Source of the DNA: Ruminococcus_C callidus
GTDB taxonomy: Bacteria; Bacillota; Clostridia; Oscillospirales; Ruminococcaceae
Assembly (NCBI RefSeq): GCF_049562855.1
Contig: NZ_CP186925.1
Coordinates: 2,852,001 to 2,916,000, forward strand
DNA length: 64,000 nucleotides
Reading direction: 5' to 3'
Position 1 is the stretch's first letter. Each line of letters opens with the position of its first letter. Both the position numbers and the translations under genes were made by a program. This document shows positions 1 to 7,383 of this stretch, in pieces. The notes under the pieces are model-generated. The model did not search any database and was not told the origin of the DNA. It was given only the letters and a program-made list of their open reading frames with translations.

Positions 1-274
1 TGCCCAGCAGCTTGGCATCTGCCACATCTACCGCAATAATGCACTTCGGCGGAAAGTCCGCTGCTGCGGGCTGTTCCGGCAGCATGAACTGATACCGCGG
101 TGGGATTTCATCGTTGCAGAGCACTGCCGCACGCTTTCCCAGCTGCTGTAAAATTTCTGCCAGTGCATAACCGGCACCGATGCAGTCCCCGTCAGGGCTG
201 CGGTGGATCAGAATATAAGCATCTTCACATTGCTGTAGCCATGCGGCTGTTTTTGCCAATGTCAGCTCCTGCAC
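1..274 (-). CDS. nrnA: DHH-family phosphoesterase (NrnA-like), 5' part only
   Basis: This is the N-terminal 91 codons of a DHH/DHHA1 phosphoesterase; the rest lies beyond the left edge. The family degrades short oligoribonucleotides and pAp or cyclic dinucleotide products in the cytoplasm. Visible motifs are HRSPDGDCIGAG (residues 24-35), the metal-binding motif I, and IAVDVADAKLLG (80-91), motif II. The GTG at 274 is chosen because GGAG lies 9 nt upstream inside the end of rbfA; an in-frame GTG at 283 sits too close to that site. It follows rbfA directly, the standard Firmicutes order. Nano-RNase or c-di-AMP activity cannot be separated from this fragment. Confidence 0.88.
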   Translation of the reverse strand, partial: MQELTLAKTAAWLQQCEDAYILIHRSPDGDCIGAGYALAEILQQLGKRAAVLCNDEIPPRYQFMLPEQPAAADFPPKCIIAVDVADAKLLG

Positions 275-279
275 GCCGT

Positions 280-660
280 TCACTCCTCTCCCGTGCCGCT
301 TTCCTCCGGTTCTTCCACCGGCGGCTGGATATGATGCAGCATGCGGTCGATCTCTGCACTATGTGCGATCGAATCGTCTGCCACAAAATGCAGTGCCGGA
401 CTCCGCCGGATCTTCAGCCGGCGAAGCAGTTCCCGCCGGATAAAGCCGGAGGCACTGTCCAGACCTTTGCAGGATTCCTTGGCGGTTTCCTTGCCGGACA
501 GACTGGAAACGAAGATCTTGCAGTCCGACAGGTCGCGGGAGAGTTCTGCACGGACGACCGTCAGCATCGGATCGATACGGGGGTCCTTCAGTTCCCGCAA
601 AATTGCTGTCATTTCCCGCAGGATGTCTTCCTCGGTACGATTTGCCTTGAAATTTGCCAT
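280..660 (-). CDS. rbfA: Ribosome-binding factor A
   Basis: A 126-residue protein of normal RbfA length. RbfA binds the immature 30S subunit near the 5' end of 16S rRNA and assists late maturation. The N-terminus has the usual pattern (RTEEDILREMTAILRELKDPR, split here as RTEEDILREM and TAILRELKDPR), and the LSDCKIFVSSL strand of the KH-like fold is present; the tail is acidic and low-complexity. The ATG at 660 has AAAGGAG about ten bases upstream. It lies 91 bp after infB, and its stop overlaps the ribosome-binding region of the next gene. Confidence 0.95.
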   Translation of the reverse strand: MANFKANRTEEDILREMTAILRELKDPRIDPMLTVVRAELSRDLSDCKIFVSSLSGKETAKESCKGLDSASGFIRRELLRRLKIRRSPALHFVADDSIAHSAEIDRMLHHIQPPVEEPEESGTGEE

Positions 661-751
661 GCTGTACGGCTCCTTTCTATCGTTGCATTTCTTTTCAGCA
701 ACATGATGTCACAGCAATGCCGCACCAATTTTATGCGGCGTTGCCCTTCTG

Positions 752-3223
752 TCAATCTCTGTATTCTTCCATGATAAATGCTTCGAAGATGTCGCCTTCC
801 TTGAAGTCGCGGAATTTTTCCAGTGTGATACCGCACTCATAGCTTTCGCCGACTTCCTTGACATCGTCCTTGAACCGCTTCAGGCTGGACATCTTATCTT
901 CCGCAATGACAATGCCGTCACGTACCACGCGAATCTCGCACTGTCTGGTCACCTTGCCGTTGAGCACATATGCACCGGCAACGGCACCAACATTGGAGAT
1001 CTTGTATACCTGACGCACTTCGATACGTCCCATTACCACTTCGCGGAACTTCGGAGCCAGCATGCCCTTCATCGCAGTTTCGATTTCTTCGATCGCATCG
1101 TAGATGACACGGTAGGTGCGAATATCCACCTTATCCCGTGCTGCAATTTCTTCCGCAGTCTGATCCGGACGAACGTTGAATCCGATGATGATCGCATTCG
1201 ATGCACTTGCCAGCATAACGTCGCTTTCTTTGATACCGCCGACACCGCCGTGAATCACGCGGACGCGGACTTCGTCGTTGGACAGCTTTTCCAGCGACTG
1301 GGTGACAGCTTCTACAGAACCCTGTACGTCTGCCTTGACGATCAGGGACAGTTCCTTCATTTCGCCCTGTTCGATCTGGCTGAACAGGTTATCCAGAGTG
1401 ACCTTCTGGTACTCGTTGAACTTCGCCTGCTTTGCCTCGTGCTTCCGCTGTTCTACCAGTTCTCTTGCCAGACGCTCATCTTCTACTGCGTTGAACGTAT
1501 CGCCTGCTTCCGGCACTTCTGCCAGACCGGTGATCTCTACCGGTACAGACGGACCAGCAGATTCCACTGCCTGCCCCTTATCGTTGGTCATGACACGCAC
1601 ACGGCCGACTGCGGTACCTGCGATAATGACATCGCCGACGTGCAGGGTGCCGTTCTGTACCAGCAGGGTAGCGATCGGTCCGCGTCCCTTGTCCAGACGG
1701 GCTTCTACGACAGTACCCTTTGCACGGCGATCCGGATTTGCCTTCAGTTCGCTGGTTTCTGCGACCAGCAGAATGTTTTCCAGCAGGTCATCGATGCCCT
1801 CGCCGGTCTTTGCAGAAACCGGTACGCAGATCACGTCGCCGCCCCATTCTTCGCAGACCATGCCGTACTTGGTCAGTTCTTCCTTGATGCGGTCCGGATT
1901 TGCACCTTCCTTATCCATCTTGTTGATAGCAACAATAACGGTGATTCCGGCAGCCTTGGCGTGATTGATAGATTCGACTGTCTGCGGCATGATACCGTCA
2001 TCGGCAGCCACAACCAGAATTGCAATATCTGTGATATTGGCACCGCGGGCACGCATTGCTGTGAACGCTTCGTGACCCGGTGTATCCAGGAATGTGATGT
2101 CCTTGCCCTCATAGCGTACCTGATATGCACCGATATGCTGGGTAATGCCGCCGGCTTCACCTGCGGTAACGTGAGCGTTACGGATTCTGTCCAGAATGGA
2201 AGTCTTACCGTGGTCAACGTGACCCATAACGCAGACAACCGGGCAGCGTTCTTCGGTATCCTCGGCATCGTCGTCCTCGTCGATCAGACGGTCTTCAATG
2301 GTCACGATCACTTCGTGCTCTACCTTTGCACCCAGTTCCTCTGCCACCAGAGATGCAGTATCGAAATCGATCTCCTCGTTAATGGTCGCCATAACGCCCA
2401 GCATCATCAGCTTCTTGATGACTTCGGTAGCGGTGACTTTCAGACGGGTTGCCAGTTCGCCGACAGTGATTACGTCCGGAATACGGACACGCAGCTGCTG
2501 CTTTCTGGCACGTTCCAGTTCCAGACGACGCAGCTTATCCTGTTCGGTTTCCCGCTTGCTGGAATACCGCTGCTTATTCCGCTGTGCAGACTTCTGGTTG
2601 ATCTTCTGCTTCTTGGTGGAATATCTGTCGTTGGTATACTTGCTTGCCGGAGCGATCTGCTCATACCGCTGGTTGTACTTATCCAGATCGACATAAGAGC
2701 CTCTGGTGTCTACCGTGCGGCGTTTTTCGGTGGTAATGCTGTCCGCAGATGCCATTTCCACTTCAACGTGCAGACGCTCGCCGTGCTTCTGTGCCTTTGC
2801 CTGCTGCTTCTTGGGCTTTTCGTGCTTCTGAGCCTGCGGAGCTGCGGGCTTCTTTTCTTCCGCTTTCTTTTCCGGCTGAGGCTTCTTGTCAGCAGGCTTT
2901 TTGTCTGCTGCCTTTTTCTCTGCCGGCTTTTTGTCGCTGTTTTTCTTGTCTGCCGGTTTCTTATCCGCCGGCTTCTTGTCACCGGACTTCTTTTCCTGCT
3001 TCGACTTCGGCTTATCCTTGGAAGCAAAGTAAGCGTCCAGACTGTCTACCTGTGTTTTCTGGGAATAATACTCCAGTGCCAGATTGATCTCCTCCGGTGT
3101 CAGACCGGTCACACCCTTTTTCGTATTTCCCTTTTCGTCGCGTTCCTGATAAAATCCGATCAGTTCCTGTGTCGGGATCTGCAGATCCCGTGCAACGTCG
3201 CTCAATTTTACTTTCTTCGTCAT
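752..3223 (-). CDS. infB: Translation initiation factor IF-2
   Basis: An 823-residue initiation factor GTPase that delivers fMet-tRNA to the 30S subunit and promotes subunit joining. In order: an N-terminal IF2_N helix domain (MTKKVKLSDVARDL...), a Lys/Ala/Pro-rich repeated linker (residues about 70-150), a second IF2_N-like domain (about 248-300), the G domain with GHVDHGKT at about 334-341, DTPGHEAF and NKMDKEGA, then beta-barrel and C-terminal tRNA-binding domains. The start at 3223 is preceded by AGGAGG; the frame is open 41 codons further upstream without such a site. Fourth gene of the nusA operon. Confidence 0.97.
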   Translation of the reverse strand: MTKKVKLSDVARDLQIPTQELIGFYQERDEKGNTKKGVTGLTPEEINLALEYYSQKTQVDSLDAYFASKDKPKSKQEKKSGDKKPADKKPADKKNSDKKPAEKKAADKKPADKKPQPEKKAEEKKPAAPQAQKHEKPKKQQAKAQKHGERLHVEVEMASADSITTEKRRTVDTRGSYVDLDKYNQRYEQIAPASKYTNDRYSTKKQKINQKSAQRNKQRYSSKRETEQDKLRRLELERARKQQLRVRIPDVITVGELATRLKVTATEVIKKLMMLGVMATINEEIDFDTASLVAEELGAKVEHEVIVTIEDRLIDEDDDAEDTEERCPVVCVMGHVDHGKTSILDRIRNAHVTAGEAGGITQHIGAYQVRYEGKDITFLDTPGHEAFTAMRARGANITDIAILVVAADDGIMPQTVESINHAKAAGITVIVAINKMDKEGANPDRIKEELTKYGMVCEEWGGDVICVPVSAKTGEGIDDLLENILLVAETSELKANPDRRAKGTVVEARLDKGRGPIATLLVQNGTLHVGDVIIAGTAVGRVRVMTNDKGQAVESAGPSVPVEITGLAEVPEAGDTFNAVEDERLARELVEQRKHEAKQAKFNEYQKVTLDNLFSQIEQGEMKELSLIVKADVQGSVEAVTQSLEKLSNDEVRVRVIHGGVGGIKESDVMLASASNAIIIGFNVRPDQTAEEIAARDKVDIRTYRVIYDAIEEIETAMKGMLAPKFREVVMGRIEVRQVYKISNVGAVAGAYVLNGKVTRQCEIRVVRDGIVIAEDKMSSLKRFKDDVKEVGESYECGITLEKFRDFKEGDIFEAFIMEEYRD

Positions 3224-3363
3224 AGGCGAAAATCCTCCTTTTCTCCAAGGAATGTCCGGCGTAGGCTGTTCCTCCGCCGCGGCACTCCACTCCTGCGAAT
3301 GTATCTCCACAGCACAGGCGGACCGCAGCTGTCTGCGGCACCGCATGTGATGATGAAAGTCTG

Positions 3364-3699
3364 TTACGCTTCTCCGCGTGGTTCCTGTTTTTCCTGTTCC
3401 GCCAGCAGCTGCATTTTCCGGAAAAAGCCGTCGTCACAGATCGCCAGCACACCGCTGCCTCTGCCGATCATCTGGGCAAAGTCCGCTTTGGTAAATGCCA
3501 GTTCCAGACAGGGCACCTGTGCCTGCCCGCAGTAAAACGCCGCTTCTTTCCGCGTCTTGGCAGATGCGTCTGATGCCACCAGCACGCCGGACACTGTCCC
3601 GCGGTACATGGCATCTTTGGTGGGCTCCAGTCCCATTGCCAGCTTTCCGGCTTTACGACAGATGCTCAGAATTCCTTGCCAGTTCTGTCTGTAATGCAT
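3364..3699 (-). CDS. ylxQ: YlxQ, L7Ae-family RNA-binding protein
   Basis: An 111-residue L7Ae/L30e/S12e-fold protein encoded between ylxR and infB, as in Bacillus and Clostridia. It contains ICRKAGKLAMGLEPTKDAM, the helix-turn that binds kink-turn RNA in this family, followed by a GVLVASDASAKTRKEA strand-helix. The ATG at 3699 has GAGGAG seven bases upstream and overlaps the end of ylxR by 47 bp, which suggests translational coupling. Its role is probably ribosome- or RNase P-associated; the exact partner is unknown. About 140 bp without a gene follow before infB. Confidence 0.88.
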   Translation of the reverse strand: MHYRQNWQGILSICRKAGKLAMGLEPTKDAMYRGTVSGVLVASDASAKTRKEAAFYCGQAQVPCLELAFTKADFAQMIGRGSGVLAICDDGFFRKMQLLAEQEKQEPRGEA

Positions 3700-3946
3700 G
3701 TTCCATCTCCTCATAGACTTCTTCCGAAACACGGCAGCCGAAAGAACGCTCAATGCGGTGCCCCTTCTTGGCTGCTGCGAAGCAGTCCATATTCTTACAT
3801 AAATATGCACCGCGTCCGGATTGTTTTCCTGTGAAATCCAGCTTGATTTCCCCTTCTGCATTTTTCAGCACCCGAATCAGGTCTTTTTTCGGCTGCATGG
3901 TGCCGCAGCCCACACAAAGCCGCATAGGAACTTTTTTACTCTTCAA
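3653..3946 (-). CDS. ylxR: YlxR/RnpM, RNA-binding protein
   Basis: A 97-residue DUF448 protein. B. subtilis YlxR (RnpM) binds the RNase P RNA and modulates its activity. The signature VPMRLCVGCGTMQPKKDLIR and the GRGAYLC motif are both visible. The TTG at 3946 is the best start: GGAGG lies nine bases upstream and it gives the conserved MKSKKVPMR beginning; an ATG seven codons in lacks a site. The start overlaps the nusA stop by 11 bp and the 3' end overlaps ylxQ, so three genes are tightly coupled. Confidence 0.92.
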   Translation of the reverse strand: MKSKKVPMRLCVGCGTMQPKKDLIRVLKNAEGEIKLDFTGKQSGRGAYLCKNMDCFAAAKKGHRIERSFGCRVSEEVYEEMEHALQTELARNSEHLS

Positions 3947-5120
3947 CGCTGTTCGCCTCCGGTGCACTTGCTTCTGTTTCTGCTGTTTCCGCCGGAGCCT
4001 CTGCTGCGGCTTCTGCCGGCTGTTCTGCCTGCGGTGCTTCCGGCTGTTCTGCCGGTGCTGCATCGTGCTCGTGCTTAGTCAGCACATCGAATTCCGGCTT
4101 GATGTCGATCTTATAGCCAGTCAGCTTGGCAGCCAGCTTGGCATTCTGTCCCTTGTTGCCGATCGCCAGTGAAAGCTGGTTGTTCGGTACCTTTACGGTG
4201 CAGGTGCGTTCTTCTTCGCTCAGGATCTGCACGTCCAGAACCGTTGCCGGTGCCAGTGCCTTGGCAATGAATTCCTCCGGCTTTTCGCTGTAGGGAATGA
4301 TGTCGATCTTTTCGCCGTTCAGTTCAGCCACAATTGCAGAAATACGGGAACGCTTCGGACCGATGCAGGCACCGATAGCATCCACGTTTTCGTCCTTGGA
4401 CCAGACAGCCACCTTGGTGCGGGAGCCGGCTTCACGGGAGATGGACTTGATCTCCACAGTGCCGTCATAAATTTCCGGAATCTCCAGTTCAAACAGACGC
4501 TTGACCAGTTCCTTGCGGACACGGGAGATCTTGATGATCGGCTTTTTCTGCTTGTTGGCGATCGTGGTGATGTAGACCTTGACACGCTGTCCTTCGTGCA
4601 GTGTTTCGCCCGGGATCTGCTCATTGGGGAACAGATACAGTTCTGTCTTATGGTACAGCAGTGTTGCAGTGCCGTTGGTTTCCACCCGAGAAACTTCACA
4701 GGTGATGCAGTCGTTTTCCAGCGACTCGAACTCGCCCAGAATCCGTTCCCGATTGATCTCCCGCAGGTCACCCTTAATAGATTGCTTTGCGGACTGTGCA
4801 GCGGCTCTGCCGAACTTGGCGATGTCCAGCCGTCTGTCAATGGTGCCGCCTACATAGGCGTTGGGATCTACGGTGCGTGCCACGTCGATATTGACTTCGT
4901 TGGCATCGATCGGCTCATCGTCTACGACAGTCTGCCGCACATACATTTCAAATTTCTTGGTTGCCGGATCGATTTCGACGGTGATGTTGTCCTCACACTC
5001 CGGATATGCCTTTCTGGCTGCTTTCAGCATGGCAGACTTTACTTTTTCCACCAGCTGTGCAATGTCTACGTTGTTTTCACTTCCCAGCAGGGAGAGTGCG
5101 TCAAAAAAACTGTTATCCAT
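3936..5120 (-). CDS. nusA: Transcription termination/antitermination factor NusA
   Basis: A 394-residue NusA. It binds RNA polymerase and nascent RNA to control pausing, termination and antitermination. The N-terminal polymerase-binding domain covers residues 1 to about 130, an S1 domain about 135-200 (QRVKVYITTIANKQKKP), then two KH domains including SIGACIGPKRSRI-type and LAIGNKGQNAKLAAKL loops. The C-terminus is a short Ala/Glu/Pro acidic tail instead of the proteobacterial repeats, as expected for Firmicutes. It is second in the operon, 23 bp after rimP. Confidence 0.97.
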   Translation of the reverse strand: MDNSFFDALSLLGSENNVDIAQLVEKVKSAMLKAARKAYPECEDNITVEIDPATKKFEMYVRQTVVDDEPIDANEVNIDVARTVDPNAYVGGTIDRRLDIAKFGRAAAQSAKQSIKGDLREINRERILGEFESLENDCITCEVSRVETNGTATLLYHKTELYLFPNEQIPGETLHEGQRVKVYITTIANKQKKPIIKISRVRKELVKRLFELEIPEIYDGTVEIKSISREAGSRTKVAVWSKDENVDAIGACIGPKRSRISAIVAELNGEKIDIIPYSEKPEEFIAKALAPATVLDVQILSEEERTCTVKVPNNQLSLAIGNKGQNAKLAAKLTGYKIDIKPEFDVLTKHEHDAAPAEQPEAPQAEQPAEAAAEAPAETAETEASAPEANSVEE

Positions 5121-5143
5121 TTTCTTCGTTATGCCTCCGTTGG

Positions 5144-5626
5144 TTAAAATTCTACTGTTACATACCGCCGCACATAGGATAGGTCTGCCAACGGCAGTGT
5201 CACCGGTGCTTCCTGTTCTTCCGGCTGTATGGTAATCTGTTCTGTATCATACGCGGTCAGAATGCCGATCCATTCCTTTTCCCCGTTGATCGGGCGAATG
5301 GCACGGGCACGAACCTCCATGCCCAGCGTTTCTGCAAAGTGCTGCGGCTGGTTCAGTTCCCGTTCCAGACCGGCAGAGCCGACTTCCAGCACATATGCCT
5401 GCGAGATCGGGTCCGCGGCGTCCACTGCCGCATTTACCGGCCGTGTCATCTTCTCGCAGTCCTCAATGTCGATCCCGTCGGGGTGGTCGATGAAAACCCG
5501 CAGGTACCAGTAGGCACCCTCTTTTTCAAAGCTCACGTCCCAGATGGAATATCCCTGTTCATCGGCAATCGGCTTTACGAGGTCATAGACGACCTTTTCC
5601 GTTCCGCCGAACTTCTTCATTTTCAT
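5144..5626 (-). CDS. rimP: Ribosome maturation factor RimP
   Basis: A 160-residue RimP (YlxS), which binds the free 30S subunit and helps assemble it. It has the two-domain pattern: EKVVYDLVKPIADEQGYSIWDV with LRVFIDHPDGIDIEDCE in the first, and an Sm-like barrel with the LEVGSAGLERELNQPQHF junction. The ATG at 5626 has AAGGAG eight bases upstream and is preferred over an in-frame ATG 11 codons earlier. First gene of the operon, behind a consensus promoter and a leader of about 115 nt. Confidence 0.95.
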   Translation of the reverse strand: MKMKKFGGTEKVVYDLVKPIADEQGYSIWDVSFEKEGAYWYLRVFIDHPDGIDIEDCEKMTRPVNAAVDAADPISQAYVLEVGSAGLERELNQPQHFAETLGMEVRARAIRPINGEKEWIGILTAYDTEQITIQPEEQEAPVTLPLADLSYVRRYVTVEF

Positions 5627-5704
5627 GGCATCTGCTCCTTTTTTCCGCGTATTGGGCACTTTTTCCGGCAGTGTGTTTCGCCGAAAAAAGTGCCTACATA
5701 AACG

Positions 5705-5729
5705 AAAGACCGGTGGGGTTCCGGTCTTT
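5705..5729 (-). promoter_or_regulatory. Leader stem-loop upstream of rimP
   Basis: A perfect 9 bp stem (AAAGACCGG/CCGGTCTTT) with a 7 nt loop lies just after the predicted transcription start of the rimP-nusA operon. It is not followed by a clear U tract on the minus strand, so attenuation or mRNA stabilisation are both possible. Confidence 0.5.
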
Positions 5730-5747
5730 TGCTACATGATTACACTT

Positions 5748-5776
5748 ATTATAACACTGCCGGACGAAAAAATCAA
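5748..5776 (-). promoter_or_regulatory. Sigma-A type promoter of rimP-nusA-infB operon
   Basis: On the minus strand TTGATT (5776-5771), a 17 bp spacer and TATAAT (5753-5748). Transcription would start near 5741. Confidence 0.85.
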
Positions 5777-5869
5777 GGCTTTTGAAGAAAAAAGTACGTT
5801 TTTTTCCAAAAAAATTTACGTTTTTCGCATCATATCCGTCTTTTTTCTGCCCGAAGCCGATACGTGCAC

Positions 5870-5909
5870 AAAAAACCGGTTCACACCACGGTGGGTGCAA
5901 ACCGGTTTC
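5870..5909 (-). terminator. Terminator after the aldolase/small peptide unit
   Basis: Inverted repeat AAACCGGTTTGCACC / GGTGTGAACCGGTTT with a short loop, followed on the minus strand by a run of T. It separates this unit from the rimP promoter. Confidence 0.8.
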
Positions 5910-5918
5910 TTCGAAGCA

Positions 5919-6053
5919 TTACGCCTCATCAGCTGTGCTTTCGTTCTCATCAGAATGTGTCAAATTAATCAGGTTCTTTGTCCAAACGACAATTCCCAGA
6001 GTATATGTGACGATTTCCAGTACAGCGAGGATTACCTGTAATGTCTTTTTCAT
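5919..6053 (-). CDS. Small single-pass membrane peptide (44 aa)
   Basis: ATG at 6053 opens a 44-codon frame ending TAA at 5919. Residues 5-25 are hydrophobic (LQVILAVLEIVTYTLGIVVW) and the C-terminus is acidic (HSDENESTADEA). AAAGGA lies eleven bases upstream. It sits 48 bp after the aldolase gene and just before a terminator, so it is probably on the same mRNA. No family is recognised and no function is assigned. Confidence 0.5.
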   Translation of the reverse strand: MKKTLQVILAVLEIVTYTLGIVVWTKNLINLTHSDENESTADEA

Positions 6054-6101
6054 CAGAAACACATTCCTTTCTCTGCAGATTCGTGCAGTGTGTCAGGCTT
6101 C

Positions 6102-6965
6102 TTACGCCTTGTTGACAGAACCAAACAGGTTCATCTTTTCTTCTACCTTTGCCATGATTGCTTCGTAGCCCGGCAGGAGCAGCTTTCTCGGGTCAAAGCC
6201 CTTGCCCTTCAGATCCTTGCCTTCTTCGATGTACTTTCTGGTAGCTTCTGCGAATACCAGCTGGCACTCAGTGTTTACGTTGATCTTTGCAACGCCCAGA
6301 GAGATTGCCTTTGTGATCTGGTCGTCCGGAATACCAGTACCGCCGTGCAGTACCAGCGGCATGTCGCCGACAGCCTTCTTTACAGCTTCCAGAGTTTCGA
6401 AGCTCAGACCTTCCCAGTTTGCCGGATATACGCCGTGGATATTACCGATACCAGCAGCCAGAATGTCTACGCCCAGATCAGCGATAGTCTTGCATTCCTG
6501 CGGATCTGCACACTCGCCTCTACCGATTACGCCGTCTTCTTCGCCGCCGATTGCACCGACTTCTGCTTCGATAGACAGACCCAGCTTATGAGCAACTGCA
6601 ACCAGTTCCTTGGTCTTTGCCAGATTTTCTTCGATCGGGAAGTGAGAACCGTCGAACATGATGGAAGTAAAGCCAGCCTTGATGCAGTCATAGCACTGAT
6701 CGTAGGTGCCGTGATCCAGATGCAGAGCAACCGGAACGGTGATACCCAGAGATTCGTCCATAGCCTTTACCATATCTGCAACAACCTTGAAACCGGTCAT
6801 GTACTTGCCGGCACCGCCGGAAACGCCCAGAATTACCGGAGAATTCAGCTTCTGTGCAGTGTTCAGGATTGCCTTTGTCCATTCCAGATTGTTGATGTTG
6901 AACTGACCGACTGCATACTTGCCGTCTCTAGCCTTGTCCATCATATCCTTTGCCGATACTAACAT
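6102..6965 (-). CDS. fba: Fructose-bisphosphate aldolase, class II
   Basis: A 287-residue zinc-dependent aldolase that interconverts fructose 1,6-bisphosphate with DHAP and glyceraldehyde 3-phosphate in glycolysis. LHLDHGTYDQC holds the catalytic Asp84 and the zinc ligand His85; further ligands are expected in IEAEVGAIGGEED, NIHGVY (His177) and LHGGTGI (His207). The start at 6965 has AGGAGG nine bases upstream; the frame extends 17 codons further without support. It has its own promoter and a leader of about 150 nt. Confidence 0.96.
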   Translation of the reverse strand: MLVSAKDMMDKARDGKYAVGQFNINNLEWTKAILNTAQKLNSPVILGVSGGAGKYMTGFKVVADMVKAMDESLGITVPVALHLDHGTYDQCYDCIKAGFTSIMFDGSHFPIEENLAKTKELVAVAHKLGLSIEAEVGAIGGEEDGVIGRGECADPQECKTIADLGVDILAAGIGNIHGVYPANWEGLSFETLEAVKKAVGDMPLVLHGGTGIPDDQITKAISLGVAKINVNTECQLVFAEATRKYIEEGKDLKGKGFDPRKLLLPGYEAIMAKVEEKMNLFGSVNKA

Positions 6966-7122
6966 AAATAAGTGCCTCCTAAAAAAATTGGTGCAACAGT
7001 TGTTCCCCGTATCCACAGATTCGTACAGCCTAACTACAGCCGCCTCTGTCAGAAACGGTCATCTGTTCCGGCAACCCCGCACAAGTCCGTGTATCGGCTT
7101 TGCACGGTGTTGTCCTGTTTTT

Positions 7123-7151
7123 ATTATACCGCATTTTCCGTTCGATTGCAA
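7123..7151 (-). promoter_or_regulatory. Promoter of fba
   Basis: TTGCAA (7151-7146), 17 bp spacer, TATAAT (7128-7123) on the minus strand. Confidence 0.8.
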
Positions 7152-7201
7152 TGGTTTTCCGAAATTTTTTTCGGTTTTTCTCAAAAAGTGCAGTTCCGGC
7201 A

Positions 7202-7249
7202 AACACTATATGTACATTTGTCTATAATGCAACACTATATGCAGATTTG
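7202..7249 (+). repeat. Direct repeats upstream of glgB, possible operator
   Basis: AACACTATATGTACATTTG (7202-7220) and AACACTATATGCAGATTTG (7231-7249) differ at two positions and repeat with a 29 bp period, about three helical turns. A third, weaker copy (GCATGTAGATTTAG, 7264-7277) lies inside the glgB promoter. This gap between fba and glgB otherwise holds only the two divergent promoters. Confidence 0.5.
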
Positions 7250-7253
7250 GTGC

Positions 7254-7283
7254 TTGCAATGCAGCATGTAGATTTAGTATAAT
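7254..7283 (+). promoter_or_regulatory. Promoter of glgB
   Basis: TTGCAA (7254-7259), 18 bp spacer, TATAAT (7278-7283); the start codon is about 95 nt downstream of the expected start site. Confidence 0.75.
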
Positions 7284-7383
7284 AATACTAGATTTCGATG
7301 CACTTTGAGAAAAAAATTACAACGGAACGGCAAACCTTATGCAATTTCAATGGATATATCAATCGAAGGAGTGAACCAACCTT

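Noticed and set aside
1250..3535. Long open frame on the plus strand opposite infB
   Set aside because: It is antisense to the whole of IF-2, is Cys/Leu/Phe-rich without any domain, and has no ribosome-binding site.
5640..5740. Rho-independent terminator within the rimP leader
   Set aside because: The 9 bp hairpin lacks a proper T run on the minus strand, so it is recorded only as a leader stem-loop.
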